Shown piece by piece: positions 33,634 through 45,264 of a stretch of DNA of 64,000 nucleotides. Below the pieces are notes generated by a model. That model was not told where the DNA came from. It searched no databases and saw only the letters and a list, made by a program, of their open reading frames with translations. The first letter of the stretch is position 1, and every line of letters begins with the position of its first letter. This DNA is from Phascolarctos cinereus (lineage: Eukaryota > Chordata > Mammalia > Diprotodontia > Phascolarctidae), in contig NW_018344015.1 in NCBI RefSeq assembly GCF_002099425.1, positions 3,254,501-3,318,500 on the forward strand. Reading direction: 5' to 3'. A program made the translations under genes and the position numbers.

Positions 33634-34384
33634 GCCTTTTAAAAGAGTGTTTGCTAAACAGCTGTTTAAAGAAGAGTTGTTACAGAAATATCCTCCTGTT
33701 CCCAAATTAGGGGTTCACATGGCTCTTGCACCTATGAGGTCCCTGGAGAGAATAAGAACAAACTTAGAGAACTCATTTGGCTCAAGGGCAAAGTTATATC
33801 TCCTGGTTACTGATTTCTCTCTTTGTGGAGTCCTTATGATTTTCACCCTAGGTGTATCTCTCTTCTGGGCTCTGAGGTTGATGCTCTCATGGAGTCCTGA
33901 AGCTACCTTTCTTAAGCATGTCTAGTTAATCCTGGTGTTTCCCAGTTTCCAGTGCAGAAACTGCTGTTAGCTACTAGAGCTGGAAGACATTGTTACTGAT
34001 TTCAGTAGACATTGCTCCTAGCATTGATAGGTCTTAGAACCCTTTGAATTAAAAAAAGTGATTTTCTGGTCAATGGATGTGTGTGGGGGGCTACACTAAT
34101 TCTGACTCACTCATTTCTCTTGCTGCCTTCTGGTATAGAAGCAAAGGAGTAAAAGTAGGTGTTCCTGAGCCTGGAATCTCCTGAAGTTTTGCTGTTGCTC
34201 TTCAAGCTTTCTAACTTTTTTGCTGTGTTCTACATAGTTCCACATCATGTCACTGATTCTCTCCAACCATTCACAAAATATTCCTTTTGTTGTGCCATTG
34301 GTTTTCATCCATTGATAATTACCTTTCTCCTCCAAAATTGATTAAGGACTTGTTTGAACCTAGTTCACATCTTTGAATCAATTG
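33634..34384. other. Unclassified; two short opposite-strand frames
   Basis: A 74-codon minus-strand frame (34111-34335) includes KKVRKLEEQQQNFRRFQAQE, which is coiled-coil-like. I do not recognise it and see no splice or promoter context. Confidence 0.3.
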
Positions 34385-34410
34385 AGAAGTCTGGGCCTTC
34401 TATATTTACA
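34385..34410 (+). repeat. 26-bp direct repeat, left copy
   Basis: Begins AGAAGTCTGGGCCTTCT and matches 35626-35651 at 25 of 26 positions. The sequence outside the 26 bp differs. Confidence 0.9.
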
Positions 34411-35625
34411 TTAATTAGAATGAGGGATGCAACCTCAAAACTTGCATATGGAAACATAATGCCACCTTCACTCTCAAAGAAGAAGTGGACTTAGAGAAGA
34501 AGAAGGAAGCACTGGTGATAGAGATGGAGACATTTTTCATTTCCCTTCCATGTAGTAATTTCATAAGATGGTAGAAGTTGACCTTTGAGCCAAAAGAATA
34601 GTAAACTAATAGCACTACCTCAAAGCCGCCAAAGATGATGTCATCTCTGTTGTCCAAAACCTATTGTGTGACCTTTTTAAAGGCTAGAAACCTGAGAATA
34701 AGTCTATAGAAGAGAGACAGGGTCTGTGTTTTACCTAAGGATATTCGGTTTTAGAGGCATAAATAATCTTTTTTCAGCTATGACACTTAAGTGCTGGTAA
34801 TTTTTCACAATATGCCATGCTTCTTCCTTTGGGAGCATTCCATCCTATGTTAGTTATGTTATATGTCCATATCTGAATACTACTAGATCCTTGTGACTAA
34901 GGTATTTACTCAGATCTTGTGGAAAGAAAGTTCATCAGGCCTCTAGAAGGTTATAGTAGCTTTATCTACCTATTAAAATCAGTTTTCTAGGAATTAACTG
35001 AGGTAAAACTGATGCCCCTTATCAGTGGAAAAATCAGAATATTTAAGCAATGAGGATATCAGACTGGCCAACACACTTTTCCACTTAACATCCTCCATCT
35101 AAGGAAATAAACAATGCTGCTAGTTAAAAAGAGGAAAGGAGATATTTAATAAGGACTAGCAGGCACATAGACTTTAATTTTTAACTCGGTATAAATAAGC
35201 AAACCCATCAAAATGACTGCTATGTATTGTGAATATATCTTAACAATAACCCCAGAGATAGTAGATGAAAATCCTTCCTACAAATAATAGAGTTAGATAG
35301 ATGAGCTTCCCTGGGCTCAGCTGAGCCTACCTTTTAACATAAAGCAATGTTTACCTCCAAGTTCAAGATAAGAGAATGAGATAGACAGAGATACCAAGAG
35401 ACACCATTTCAGATTTTCTTTGCCCAACAGAGGAATTCTGTAGCTACTTGCTTTTACTTTTGCAAAGAAGAGGAAGAATAGAGCCACTCCTTGATGCTTT
35501 GCCTACAAGCAAAAAGGGTGAATAAGAATAGACTCAGAAGAGCATGCAGCACTTCAGCTTCCAATAATGTCAGGCTTTTGGTATTTTTCCTTTTGCTAAA
35601 GTTTCTGTAGTTTTGACTTAGTCAA
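34411..35625. other. 1,215-bp segment between 26-bp direct repeats
   Basis: No repeat family or gene recognised inside. There is no poly-A at either end and no obvious inverted terminal repeat. It could be an insertion with a long target duplication, or the repeats could be the traces of a local copying event. Confidence 0.35.
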
Positions 35626-35651
35626 AGAAGTCTGGGCCTTCTGTATTTACA
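35626..35651 (+). repeat. 26-bp direct repeat, right copy
   Basis: Second copy of the element at 34385-34410; one mismatch (A/G at position 18). Confidence 0.9.
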
Positions 35652-36012
35652 CAGATTTGGGTGGGGATTTCTTCTCATCACCTTTTGAGGGTGGGAGATT
35701 ATATTGTCTCTTTTGCATTATAAACTTAATAGCAGATATGAAACGTGTGCAGGAATTGTTCTTTTACAAATCATGCCAGTTATTTTTATCAATGGGGCCA
35801 AACTGCTTGCAATGGAGGGTTACCTTTTCAATACAGTTACATGACTTATTGTTGCTTTCATGTTCTTACAACAGCAAGCAATCCAATGAGAAGGAAAAAT
35901 GGTATTCATCTGAAAAGACCAGTGTCAATGCATAGAGAATTCACACAATACACATACAGAGACATGTATATGTGTATTTGTGTTTCTCCCAGTACCATAT
36001 TGCTTCCTTAGG

Positions 36013-36040
36013 TCATACATACATACATAAAATACACACA

Positions 36041-36102
<62 letters not shown>
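36013..36102. repeat. (CA)n-(TG)n-(TA)n compound microsatellite with central palindrome
   Basis: ACACACACAC at 36034-36043 is followed at once by GTGTGTGTGT, a 20-bp perfect palindrome. More TG units and about 30 bp of alternating TA follow. Confidence 0.95.
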
Positions 36103-36105
<3 letters not shown>

Positions 36106-37055
36106 TACATTTACCAGAGTATTATTAATGTGTATTCATCACACTTCAACATATACTCTGATGAAATTTACAACTATGATATTTGATAGGTTTAACCAAC
36201 TAAAGCAAAATAGAGATTTGGAATGAATGAATAAATGGTGAATTTTCTGTGTAATCTTTCTGGCCAATTTACACTTGCTGGAATGATCATAAACTTGTCA
36301 GATATACCTGCTTCCCTTTAGCCAAGAAGCCTTGACATTTAGAAATATACTGTACACAGCTCAGGTGTTTCAGAAAGTAGCCCAGTCTAGAGTACATGCA
36401 CCTGGATGGTTTGTCTTCCTAGCTTACAGAGAAATTGTCTTGGATAAATCATGGGGCTTCACTCAGTGTACAAGTTCTCAATATTTTTTAGTGGGGAATG
36501 GGCCAACTACCTATCTCCTGCCATGTTAGAAGGTTAATATGCTTGAGTGGATGAAACACTTTAAGGCTTTAAAATACTTGAAAATAAGCATCTTTTGCAC
36601 TTAGTGAATTGAATTATTAACAATGACTTCTAAGAAAAATTGTAGAGCTATCCCAATAGAATAGCTTCTCTCTCTATGTACTCTAATTATTAGACTATTT
36701 CAGTAAAGCATTAAGAGAAATCTGGGATCTTGGCAATAGTTAACATTGTCATTTAACATCTATTGAGCACCAGCAGTACTAGATAATGGTTATTAAAAAA
36801 AAAAATGAAACAGCTTTCACCCTTTAGCAGTTTATGCTTCAAGCCAGCATGACACAAATCCAGCTTTCAATAAAGCTATAGGGTTTTTGTTTTGTTTGTC
36901 TTGATTTTTTCCTTTTCTGTTATTGTGAATTTGATAGAGATAGATGTATATAAAATATTCATTAGTAGGGGAACTTTGGGGGGCTCTTCCCTTTCCTGAA
37001 GTGATATAGAGAGGTAAATTGCATGAACCCTAATAAAAACTCCCTTAATTTGATT
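36103..37055. other. No recognisable feature
   Basis: Unclassified. Short frames only. Confidence 0.4.
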
Positions 37056-37059
37056 TTAG

Positions 37060-37450
37060 TTAACAGTAGGCAGGCCGCAAACCCAACGAACAATGAGTTA
37101 AGAGGACATCTACCTCAAGCATTTGAAGCCTTCCCCCGTGGAATGGGTGAATGAGAACCATTTGTTCCAACAGCCATGAAGATGGTTGAAGCAGGTATTG
37201 TGGAGTGCTTAAGAGTTTGGTCAGAGGTCAAAACTCTGAGATTATCCACTGCAACCCAGGCCATTGTCAATAGTCCTGACTTTTGTCTTGCCACTGGACT
37301 TCAATGGCTGTGGAAGAGAGAGTGAGACTGAGGACTTTGTGCAACTCTGCCTCACTTAAATTCAATTCACATGCAAGTCAAGAACCTGTGATGTCATTGG
37401 TCCTCTTTGAAAATGAAGGACAAACAACAACAATGATGACATCAAGTTAC
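37060..37450 (+). mobile_element. RTE-tailed marsupial SINE or RTE 3' UTR
   Basis: 'ggacatctacctcaagcattt', 'ccatgaagatggttgaagca', 'cttgccactggacttcaatgg', 'tgtgcaactctgcctcactt' and the end 'tcctctttgaaaatgaagg' plus ACAAACAACAACAA recur widely in marsupial DNA. I link it to RTE machinery from memory of the tail; that link is not provable here. Confidence 0.6.
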
Positions 37451-38390
37451 CAGTATGAGAACTAACAGTGAGGCTGAGAATTGTGCAGTATATTTCAGGA
37501 AAAACACCATGATTTCCAGGCTAAGGAAATGCCCAAATCTCAGAAAAGCAATTCACCTTTGACATTCTCTAAATTAGATACAATATGCTCAGATCCAGTT
37601 TCTCCAGTGACCTAGCAGATTCCCTAATAAACCACACACCACTGGGACATTCAGATTTTCACTGAAGACTAACTTTTCCATATACCCACTAGTAGTTGCT
37701 GGAAGAGCTGATATAATTTGCAATAACTGTGGACTTCTATTTTCAATGTGTTCTTGGCGTAATGTTTGAGCCACATTCTACAGAAAGTAGCATCAGTAAG
37801 GGAATAAATAGGCCCTCAAAAGCACCATTATGCCAGTTTACATCTCTTATCTTTTCCAGTCATTTATCTCTCTCTGAATAAATACATAGACACTATAATA
37901 AAAACTATTTCCGTTTTACCAGAACAGGGAGAGGCAAAGAGTCTATGTCTTTACTTGATGAAACTACAGTTTCTATATAGCGTTGGTCCTGTCAAATTCA
38001 TTTCCAAATGTGACATAGCTGCTGAATGGGTCCTCATCTCAGCTATCACTGGAATGAACCTCAGCTCATTCCCCAGGGCCTTTCTGCTTGACTGGGTCTT
38101 GGAGGATGCTCCTCAGGGCCTTATTGCTGGGCTAACAAACCAGAAAATCCAGTGGGCACTCTAACTCTTAGATTTTGGAGGCTTGCTATTTTGGTCTTTT
38201 GAAGCTCACAAAGTGGTAGTTATGTCTAACCTCCTTAACCTAAAACAGAAAATAAGAACAGTAACAGCAAAAAGACATAAATAAGAGGCTCATATTCATA
38301 CAACACATGTCAGCCTCCAATAGGGAGTCCCTAAGGACTCTCTCCACCCAGAGTTTGGATATTTATCTCTCTTCATTTACCACTATGGAG
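37451..38390. other. No recognisable feature
   Basis: Frames at 37589-37774 (minus) and 37955-38164 (plus) have no recognisable domain. The second lies in a less AT-rich patch but lacks any other gene signal. Confidence 0.35.
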
Positions 38391-38392
38391 GA

Positions 38393-38424
38393 AACAAACA
38401 AACAAACAAACAAACAAACAAAAA
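38393..38424 (+). repeat. (AAAC)n microsatellite
   Basis: About eight AAAC units. Confidence 0.95.
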
Positions 38425-38425
38425 A

Positions 38426-39408
38426 CCAGTTGTTAATGGTTCATCGTCAATGTGGTAGGAGGTCTCTTGTGGAGTATCTCAAGAATCTGTGCTTGCCTCA
38501 TTCATTTGCATACTTTTATCAATGACCTGAATAAAGGCATAGATGTGAGACTCATCAAATTTACAGATGGCACAAGGCTAGGAGGGACATAAAATACAGT
38601 GATTGAAAGAGTCGGAATTCACAAAGGACCTCAGGCTGTAGTATTGGTATGAATCTAACAAGATGAAATTCAATAAGGTAAATGAAAGTTATGTACTTGG
38701 ACACACACATACACACACACGCACATGCACACATACATGATACCTTCACAAGTATAAGATGAAGGGGGATGTATGGATGGATAATAGCCATTTTGAGAAA
38801 AAAGTATCTGGCCATCTTAGTGGACTATAAAATCAATTATGAGTTACCAGTGTGTTGTGGCATCCCCAAAAAGAGCTAATATGACTTTGGACTGAATTAA
38901 GTTCCAGAAATAGGGAGGTGATAGTACTATGGCATTTTGCTTTTCACTCTATTCATCTATACTCAGTTTGGGGGACCATGGTTTAGGATTGACATTATTA
39001 AAATTGAAAAGAGCCACAAGGAGGACAACTAGGATGTAGAAGTGCCTTGGGTCTACGGTGAATAAGAATTGATTAAATAGCTGAACATATTTAGTTTCTT
39101 AAAGAGTGAAAAAAATGTGAAAAAATGATAGATATCTTAAAAGTATTTGAAGGGCTTTTATGTTCCAGTAGAAGTAGACTTGTTTTATTTGGTCCTAGAG
39201 GGCAAAACTAGGAGCAATGGAAATTAGCCATAAGAGGAAATTTCAGCTTTATGTAAAGCAAAAGATATATGGTTGTATATATACACATATAGATACTGAT
39301 ATATAGTTATAACTATAGTAGGGTTGTCTTTAGTATGTTGGTTGAACTATATGGTCACTGAGGTTTTTTCTACCTATCCGAGTTTTGATTTTGTGATTTT
39401 TACATCCT
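38426..39408 (+). mobile_element. CR1/L3-type LINE, reverse transcriptase end to 3' terminus
   Basis: 38513-38586 encodes DLNKGIDVRLIKFTDGTRLG, matching the CR1 block DLDEGI.S.LIKFADDTKLGG; the catalytic FADD has become FTDG. Later blocks 'gtacttggac', 'gaaaagagccacaaggagga', 'aaagtatttgaagggctttt' and 'tggtcctagagggcaaaact' follow in order, with an end at 'ttttgattttgtgatttt'. A (CA)n array sits at about 38701-38735. Confidence 0.8.
38700..38740 (+). repeat. (CA)n microsatellite
   Basis: Imperfect ACACAC run with T and G interruptions, inside the CR1/L3 copy. Confidence 0.9.
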
Positions 39409-39754
39409 TTCATAAATCCTCCACTGCAGGTCCACCCAATGTTTTGGGATAAGGCTTCCTCCAGATTTCTCAATATTGTATAGGTACCAATGGATCATTT
39501 AGGCTGCCCATTGGCTATACTTCCCTTCAGCTCCATGACTAGTCTACTTTCTATTTCTGTAATACATTCTCCCAGAAAGCTCGTTTGCACTATCTGTCTT
39601 GTATAATTCTTCCATCATAACATTGTGCATCCTACTTCCACTTGTCATGAACCAGTCGGCTATCCTTCCAGTGACCTCCAACTTTAGTTTTTTTGAGGCT
39701 GTGATAATCCATAAGCCACAGCATATGGCATTACTAGAAGAATATTAGCATTAA
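39409..39754. other. Unclassified between CR1 and L1
   Basis: No repeat assigned, though the mixed composition suggests old transposon sequence. Confidence 0.3.
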
Positions 39755-40322
39755 AAACGACCTTTGGATGCCCATCAATTTGGGAATGGCTGAACAAGTT
39801 GTGGTTTATGAATGTAATGGAATACTATTGTGCTATAAGAAATGATGAGCAGGCAGACTTCAGAAAAACCTGGAAAGACTTATATAGACTGATGCTGAGT
39901 GAAATGAGCAGAACCAGGAGAACATTGTACATAGTAACAGCTACACTGTGTGATGACTGACTTTGATAGCAATGCAAGGATCTAAGACAACTCCAAAAGA
40001 CTCACGATAGAAAATGTTATTCACATCCAGAGAAAGAATTATGGAGTCTGAATGTAGATCAAAGCATACCATTTGCTCTGCTTTTACTTTGTTGTTTTGT
40101 TTTATTGCTTCATTCTCATGTTTCCTCCCATTAATTCTAATTGTTCTTTACATCATGACTAATGGGATAATATACTTAATATGAATATATAAGTAGAACT
40201 TATATCAGAGTGCATGCTGTCTTGGGGTAAGGGAGGAAGAGGGAGAAGGAGAAAATTTAAAACTCAAAATCTTATGGAAGTCAATGTTGAAAAGTAAAAA
40301 CAAATTAATTATTAAAAACCAT
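39755..40322 (+). mobile_element. 5'-truncated L1, 3' end
   Basis: 'atgcccatcaatttgggaatggctgaacaa', 'atggaatactattgtgctat', 'agtgaaatgagcagaaccagg' and, near the end, 'catgctgtcttgggg' and 'tcaaaatcttatggaagtc' with an A-rich tail. This is the marsupial L1 ORF2 end and 3' UTR, closely related to the HAL1 3' UTR. ATTAAAAAC flanks both sides and may be the target duplication. Confidence 0.85.
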
Positions 40323-40474
40323 TTTTGTTTCAGAGGGAGAAAGTTCACTAAAAACACTGCAATTTTTCAAACAAAATCTAGCATACTTTTCTTTTCTTAT
40401 TTAATTTTGGGCCCCATTAGTTATTAACATGAATTATCTGTCCAATACTATGTACATACATAATGATAATCAAG

Positions 40475-40770
40475 GTTGATAGTGGTTCAGTGGATAGAGC
40501 ACTGGACCTGGAGTCGGGAAGATCTGAGTTCAAACCTGTCTTCAGACACTTACTAGCTGTGTGACCCTAGGTAAGTCACTTAACCTCTTCCTGTCTCAGT
40601 TTCCTTACCTATAAAATAGGATTAATAATAGCCACTATGTCTCAAGGCTATTATGAGGATAGCTAGTATTTATATAGTACTTATTATGGTCAAGAACTGG
40701 GCCAAATACTTTACAAACATTATCTCATTTGCTTCTCTGTAATCATATTTGTAAAGCAGTTAACATAGTG
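40475..40770 (+). mobile_element. MAR1-type CORE-SINE
   Basis: Head 'gtggttcagtggatagagca', B box 'gagttcaaacctg', 'tcacttaacctcttcctgtctcagtttcct', and a tail with 'tttgtaaagcagttaacat' and 'gatgtaaatgcta'. An extra segment near 40665-40730 looks like part of another CORE-SINE. Confidence 0.8.
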
Positions 40771-40811
40771 CCCAGTACATATTGGGTAGATGTAAATGCT
40801 AGATAGATAGG

Positions 40812-40812
40812 T

Positions 40813-40854
<42 letters not shown>

Positions 40855-40919
40855 CAGTAGTAGTAGCAGTAGTAGTAGTAGTAGTAGTAACAGTAGTACC
40901 AGCAGGAGTAGTAGTAGTG
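40812..40919 (+). repeat. (AGT)n microsatellite
   Basis: About 34 AGT units with AGC, AAC and ACC variants. The leucine run in the minus-strand frame over it is only its translation. Confidence 0.97.
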
Positions 40920-40999
40920 AACATCTACTCATACACACACACACAGAGTAACACACACAAACACATATGGATACGCAAATAGAACAGTTTGATGGGCTT

Positions 41000-41670
41000 T
41001 GCATCCTATTGCCTATTGTACTTTAGACAATTAACATTCTCCATCCACTTAATTTTTCCTAAATGTAAAGCTATGTGATTATGGATATCATTTAGGAGGC
41101 TCTGCAGTATTCTGAAACTTGATGAAGTCAGAATAGGATCTCCAATAAACAGGAGCATTTGAAGGACCACAAATAGAAGGATTCCTTCTGCATTGGACAT
41201 GTGCAAACACATTGAGCATAATCTCCCTGCTTCCTGTCTAGTCTGATGTTAATAATTAGATAATCTTTGAAAGTTGTCTTGTTACATTTTTAAAGGAATT
41301 TTGTATGATTTTAACATATGCATGGTAAACATCTTGCCTGCAGAGGCTTTAAATTAGTGTTTTGCTGTTCTGTATCAAATGCTTTTCCCCAGTAAGATTC
41401 TAACTACAAATATAGTGAGATCTTATATTCTTTGCATATTTCAATCCACTGTGTGATTGAAAATATATAGACAGTTGCAACATATTGTTTGAAAAACATA
41501 TCTATTTCTTCCCTTCTTTTATTTTCATTAAGGATACCATCAATAAGGATGTATATTATTTTCAAAAAATATTTTGTAGAGATGAGAAAGTAGATATGGG
41601 TGTTTAAGGCTAGTTTTTCAGTTACCATTGTAAAATTCAGTATATATGTATATGTGGGCACTATCACACC
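41000..41670 (-). other. Unclassified stretch with open minus-strand frames
   Basis: Frames of 68 codons (41006-41212) and 87 codons (41404-41667) contain SFRILQSLLNDIHNHIALHL and REEIDMFFKQYVATVYIF, which look like old coding sequence of a mobile element. I could not place them in a family. Confidence 0.3.
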
Positions 41671-42660
41671 TCAGCAGTCCAGTGAGTCACCATTGTTTCC
41701 TTAAATCCTTTGCTCTAGACTTGTAAAAGGGTTAATAAGAGAGGTTCTGCTATTCTAGTCTCCTTTATTCCCACAACCCCATTATCACTCTTCAGACATA
41801 GAAAGGAGTTATACATTTCATTTGAACTTCTGGCTGCTCATTTAAATGTTTAAATCTTTATTTACTCTTTGCTTTAGATTCAAAATGAGTCATCAAGTTA
41901 AATAAATTAAGCCAGATGAAAGAAAAAGCATATGATAAATAATCTATGGTCAATGAAAGCTTTAAAATTGGCGGGGGGGGGGAATTGTTAAAGATGATTT
42001 GTTTATAATTCACACAATGCATATATCTACCAAGAAGTCTCAGAACACTGGACCTTTTTTTGACCTTTCTCAAGGCCTACTTTATGCATTTTCATATCCT
42101 ATAATGCACAGATTAATTATATTATTCAAACCAATAAAAATTCTTTTTTTTCTGCAATATTACTGGGACATCATCAGGATTTATTGATTAATGCCAGAAC
42201 AACCGGGCATGCTAGCTATAAGAAGACAGTCAGGTTCTTGTGAAATTGTTATAATAAGATAAATTAATGTGAAATATTCTTTTATTCTTGAGCAGAATTA
42301 AATTCTTCCTATTTGCCTTTTTCTATTGGCAGTACATTTTGCAACCAGAAGTGAGGTCCATAGTATTTACAGATGGTATCCACTAGAGGTCACTCTCTCC
42401 AAAGCCATAAAATTTAATTCCTGAAATGATATCATCTTTCCTTGTGATTTATCTTTCATTTTTATATGAATAATTTTTCAAGTCAATAGAATACCTCGAC
42501 CAGTGGGTTTGCCTCACTCCTAAAGGCAAAGACATTTTGAGAATATAGAGATAGGTCTACACTTTTAGTATATATAGTGTATACTACAAGTCATTCTTTG
42601 ATAAGGGTTACGACCTAGACATATTTGTGCTTGGGGGGAAAAAAACAGATAAAATTAAAG
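41671..42660. other. No recognisable feature
   Basis: Unclassified AT-rich sequence with a G run at 41973-41981. Confidence 0.4.
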
Positions 42661-42661
42661 G

Positions 42662-42720
42662 TCAGTCAACAAACCTTTATTAAACGCTTATTATTTTATG
42701 CATATTGTGTTAAGCACTGG
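42662..42720 (+). mobile_element. Ancient mammalian repeat, 5' end
   Basis: 'caacaaacctttattaaacgc' and 'tgtgttaagcactggga' match the 5' end of the family at 27836. A purine tract follows where the family has 'atacaaagaaagg'. Confidence 0.5.
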
Positions 42721-42846
42721 GAGAGAAAGAAAGGAAGAAAATAAGATAGAAAGAAAGAATAAAGGAAGAAAAGGAGAAAGAGAGAAGAGAGAGACAAAGG
42801 AGGGAAGGAAGGAAGGCAGGAACGAAGGAAGGAAGGAACGAAGAAA
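42721..42846 (+). repeat. Purine-rich (GAAA/GGAA)n tract
   Basis: About 125 bp almost without pyrimidines, with AAGGAAGG units near its end. Confidence 0.9.
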
Positions 42847-43189
42847 ATCCCTAATTCAGGAAGCTACTTCACATATCTTTCGTGACCACAAACCCCACTA
42901 ATAATATGCTTCATATAGGTGGGGATCTCTGAGAAGGCATACAGTCATATTCACTTTCTTTTCCTCCTTGGCAACAATGGATCACATCATCTGACAAAAT
43001 AAGAGATTTTAGAAAGGAGCAAAGTGGTCTATTTTGCTCCAAGGAGATAAAAAACACCTCCAATTTCATCTTATCCATAGGTTCTAGATCTATTTCTTGA
43101 ATTGAAAAATAAATTGCCATAGTGCCATTGAGATATGTGTGTATGAAATTCATAGCTGGAAGGAACTATAAAAATCATCTAGTCAAAGG
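42847..43189. other. No recognisable feature
   Basis: Unclassified. The last 45 bp ('ctggaaggaactataaaaatcatctagtc') resemble an antisense MIR3/L3 tail. Confidence 0.4.
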
Positions 43190-43378
43190 ATTATTCACCT
43201 TTTTTGTGTCATGGGTCACTTTGGCAAGTTTCTCGATGAGCCTAATAGAACCCTTCCCAGATTAGAATTTCTATTTATGAAATTCAATACATAACAAAGG
43301 AAAACAATTATCCTGAAATATTTTTTAACATCTATATTTCTAGACCTTCTGAAATCTACCCCTGATCTAGCCTAACTC
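43190..43378 (-). mobile_element. hAT-type MITE, copy 1 of 3
   Basis: 'ttttttgtgtcatgggtcac', 'tgagcctaatagaacccttc', 'aacaaaggaaaacaattatcc' and 'tgaaatattttttaaca' are the complement of the family at 49655 and 58636. Confidence 0.65.
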
Positions 43379-43379
43379 T

Positions 43380-43615
43380 TTCATTTTAAAGATGTGGTAG
43401 TCTCTAAAGGTTGTGACTTTGCCAATGTGACACAAATAGTAACAGCTGGAATTTAGACTTAGGAAATTTGATAGATGATTTATAGTTGAGAGGAAACTTA
43501 AAAATCAAGTCTATCCTCCTCATTTACAAATAAAGAAACAGGCCCATACATACAAAGGAGCTTGCCCAAAGTCACATAGGTAGGGAACAGAGTAAAATCT
43601 TTCTCCATCCCTTCT
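43380..43615 (-). mobile_element. Two MIR-class SINE fragments
   Basis: 43380-43470 ('cattttaaagatgtgg', 'gtgactttgccaatgtgac') and 43470-43615 ('aaataaagaaacaggccc', 'gcttgcccaaagtcacatag') are both antisense MIR-type cores. Confidence 0.6.
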
Positions 43616-44054
43616 TCAGTTTTCTACAATGAAAAACTCCTCAGTTTTGTAGGACTGAGATGTAGATCTAATTGGGGAACTCATTAAGATTTAACCTGTT
43701 TGAAAAATAAGCCAACAATTCTGATGAAGAAAAGAGTAGCAGAGACACTAATCATTTTGCTCTCCTCTAACATTTACTAGCTTGATCTTTTTTTAAGTGT
43801 GAAAAACATCTGGGAAAGTACTCAGTTACCAGAAGAGGAGAAAGTGTCAGCTGGCACTAAGCACTTTTATTACAGACATTTTTTTTTCTTTTGAGGTGTT
43901 GTAATGGGTAGGAAAAAACCAAAGAAAGTAACTTGAAGAACTTGGAGACATCTGCTTAAGGAAAAAAATTAAGACACTAAGTTTAGACCCTTGTTAATCA
44001 TGCCCAGCTGTATTCACTGGATAAATTCCCACTTATCTGTTTGACTCATGTTAA
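43616..44054. other. No recognisable feature
   Basis: Unclassified AT-rich sequence. Confidence 0.4.
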
Positions 44055-44079
44055 ATCAGCTCAATGGAACAGGTAAGAC

Positions 44080-44194
44080 ATACATATGTGTGTGTGTGTT
44101 TATGTATGTATGTATACATACGTAGTATGTGTGTATATATGTACACACACATACACACATTATATATATATGTATATATATATATATATATATA
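44080..44194. repeat. Compound (TG)n/(TATG)n/(CA)n/(TA)n microsatellite
   Basis: TG-rich units, then TATG, then a CA stretch and about 35 bp of alternating TA. The TG and CA parts are mutually complementary. Confidence 0.93.
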
Positions 44195-44225
44195 AAATCT
44201 GTTGGTGCAATTGAACCCATTAAAA

Positions 44226-44463
44226 CCTTGGTGGAGGTAGTTTGTGGCTCAATGCATAGAGCACTGTGCCTCCATTCATGAAGACCTTAGATCAAATGCA
44301 GCCTCAGATACTTCCTAACTTTGTGCCCTTGGGCAAGTCACTTTACCTCTGATTGCCTGACAAATGGATCCACTGGAGAAAAAAATGGCAAACCATTCCA
44401 CCATCTTTGCCAAGAAAACCCCAAACAGGGTCACAAAGGGTTGGACATGACTGAACAACAACA
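44226..44463 (+). mobile_element. Long tRNA-derived SINE (CAA tail)
   Basis: 'catagagcactgtgcctcca', 'gggcaagtcactttacctct', 'ggcaaaccattccaccatct', 'ttgccaagaaaaccccaa' and 'gttggacatgactgaacaac'. The 3' two thirds distinguish it from the short SINE. Same family as 52469, 55130 and 62632. Confidence 0.85.
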
Positions 44464-45205
44464 CAAGCTTGCTGGGTCTTCAAATTGTAGTTTCGTATCC
44501 AAAAGGGAGTCTACAATGTAGTGATGGAAAAGAGGTAATGAAAGATGTTTCTTAATACTCTATTTTTACATATTACAAGAATTAAAGTGATCTTATTTCA
44601 ATACATGCAAAATATTTTTTCCAATATATAAATTAGTAATGTTTCTGAAAAATAGAAAATAAAACAAAACAAAAAACTTCTCAAATAACAAGGGAGATAG
44701 GACATTCCACCAATATGTCCTCCTTTCTCCTTTTATTACTGTCAGCATGTGGGTTGGCATGCACAGGTAGCAGTTCTGACTGTATGGGGTCATCAAAGAT
44801 AGAGGCCAGCATCTCCAGTCCCATCTCTAGCCTTCCAAGCTACTCACTCTTGTTTGCTTCAGCTGCTCCAGACTACAGATGTTTTCTCCTTGGCTTAAAT
44901 CCATATCTTTCTTTATTACCTTTAACATCTGTGTGCTTACAGCCTAGCTTTTCTTTTTGTTTTCTCACCCAAAGACTCAAAAAAAAAATTACCTAAAAGG
45001 TTAGCAAACATCATCCAAATCTTGTTTATTCAGTTATAATAGTTTTACAAATGCAGCATTTCTATTAAAATGATAGAATAGAGACATGTATTTAATTGTT
45101 TTAGAACTAAAAAGGACTTTTCAAGTGAATAAGCCTGATGTAGACAGTTTGGGAGTTGCAATAAGTCTTTCCAACCAATAAGGGGCACTTAATTCCAGAG
45201 ATAGA

Positions 45206-45210
<5 letters not shown>
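44464..45210. other. No recognisable feature
   Basis: A less AT-rich patch at 44710-44900 stands out slightly. No gene signal. Confidence 0.35.

Positions 45211-45260
<50 letters not shown>
45211..45260 (+). repeat. (AC)25 microsatellite
   Basis: An uninterrupted AC array. Confidence 0.98.

Positions 45261-45264
<4 letters not shown>

Noticed and set aside
34111-34335. Coiled-coil-like 74-codon minus-strand frame
   Set aside because: No recognised family and no exon signals; too short to separate from chance. Kept only as a note in the gap entry.
37955-38164. 69-codon plus-strand frame in a less AT-rich patch
   Set aside because: No domain recognised and no supporting gene signals.
38393-38424. 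Regular short repeats considered as a possible CRISPR-like or satellite array
   Set aside because: Simple tetranucleotide repeat without unique spacers. No spaced repeat array occurs anywhere in the window.
40720-41004. Poly-Leu frame resembling a signal peptide or membrane segment
   Set aside because: Translation of the (AGT)n array on the opposite strand.
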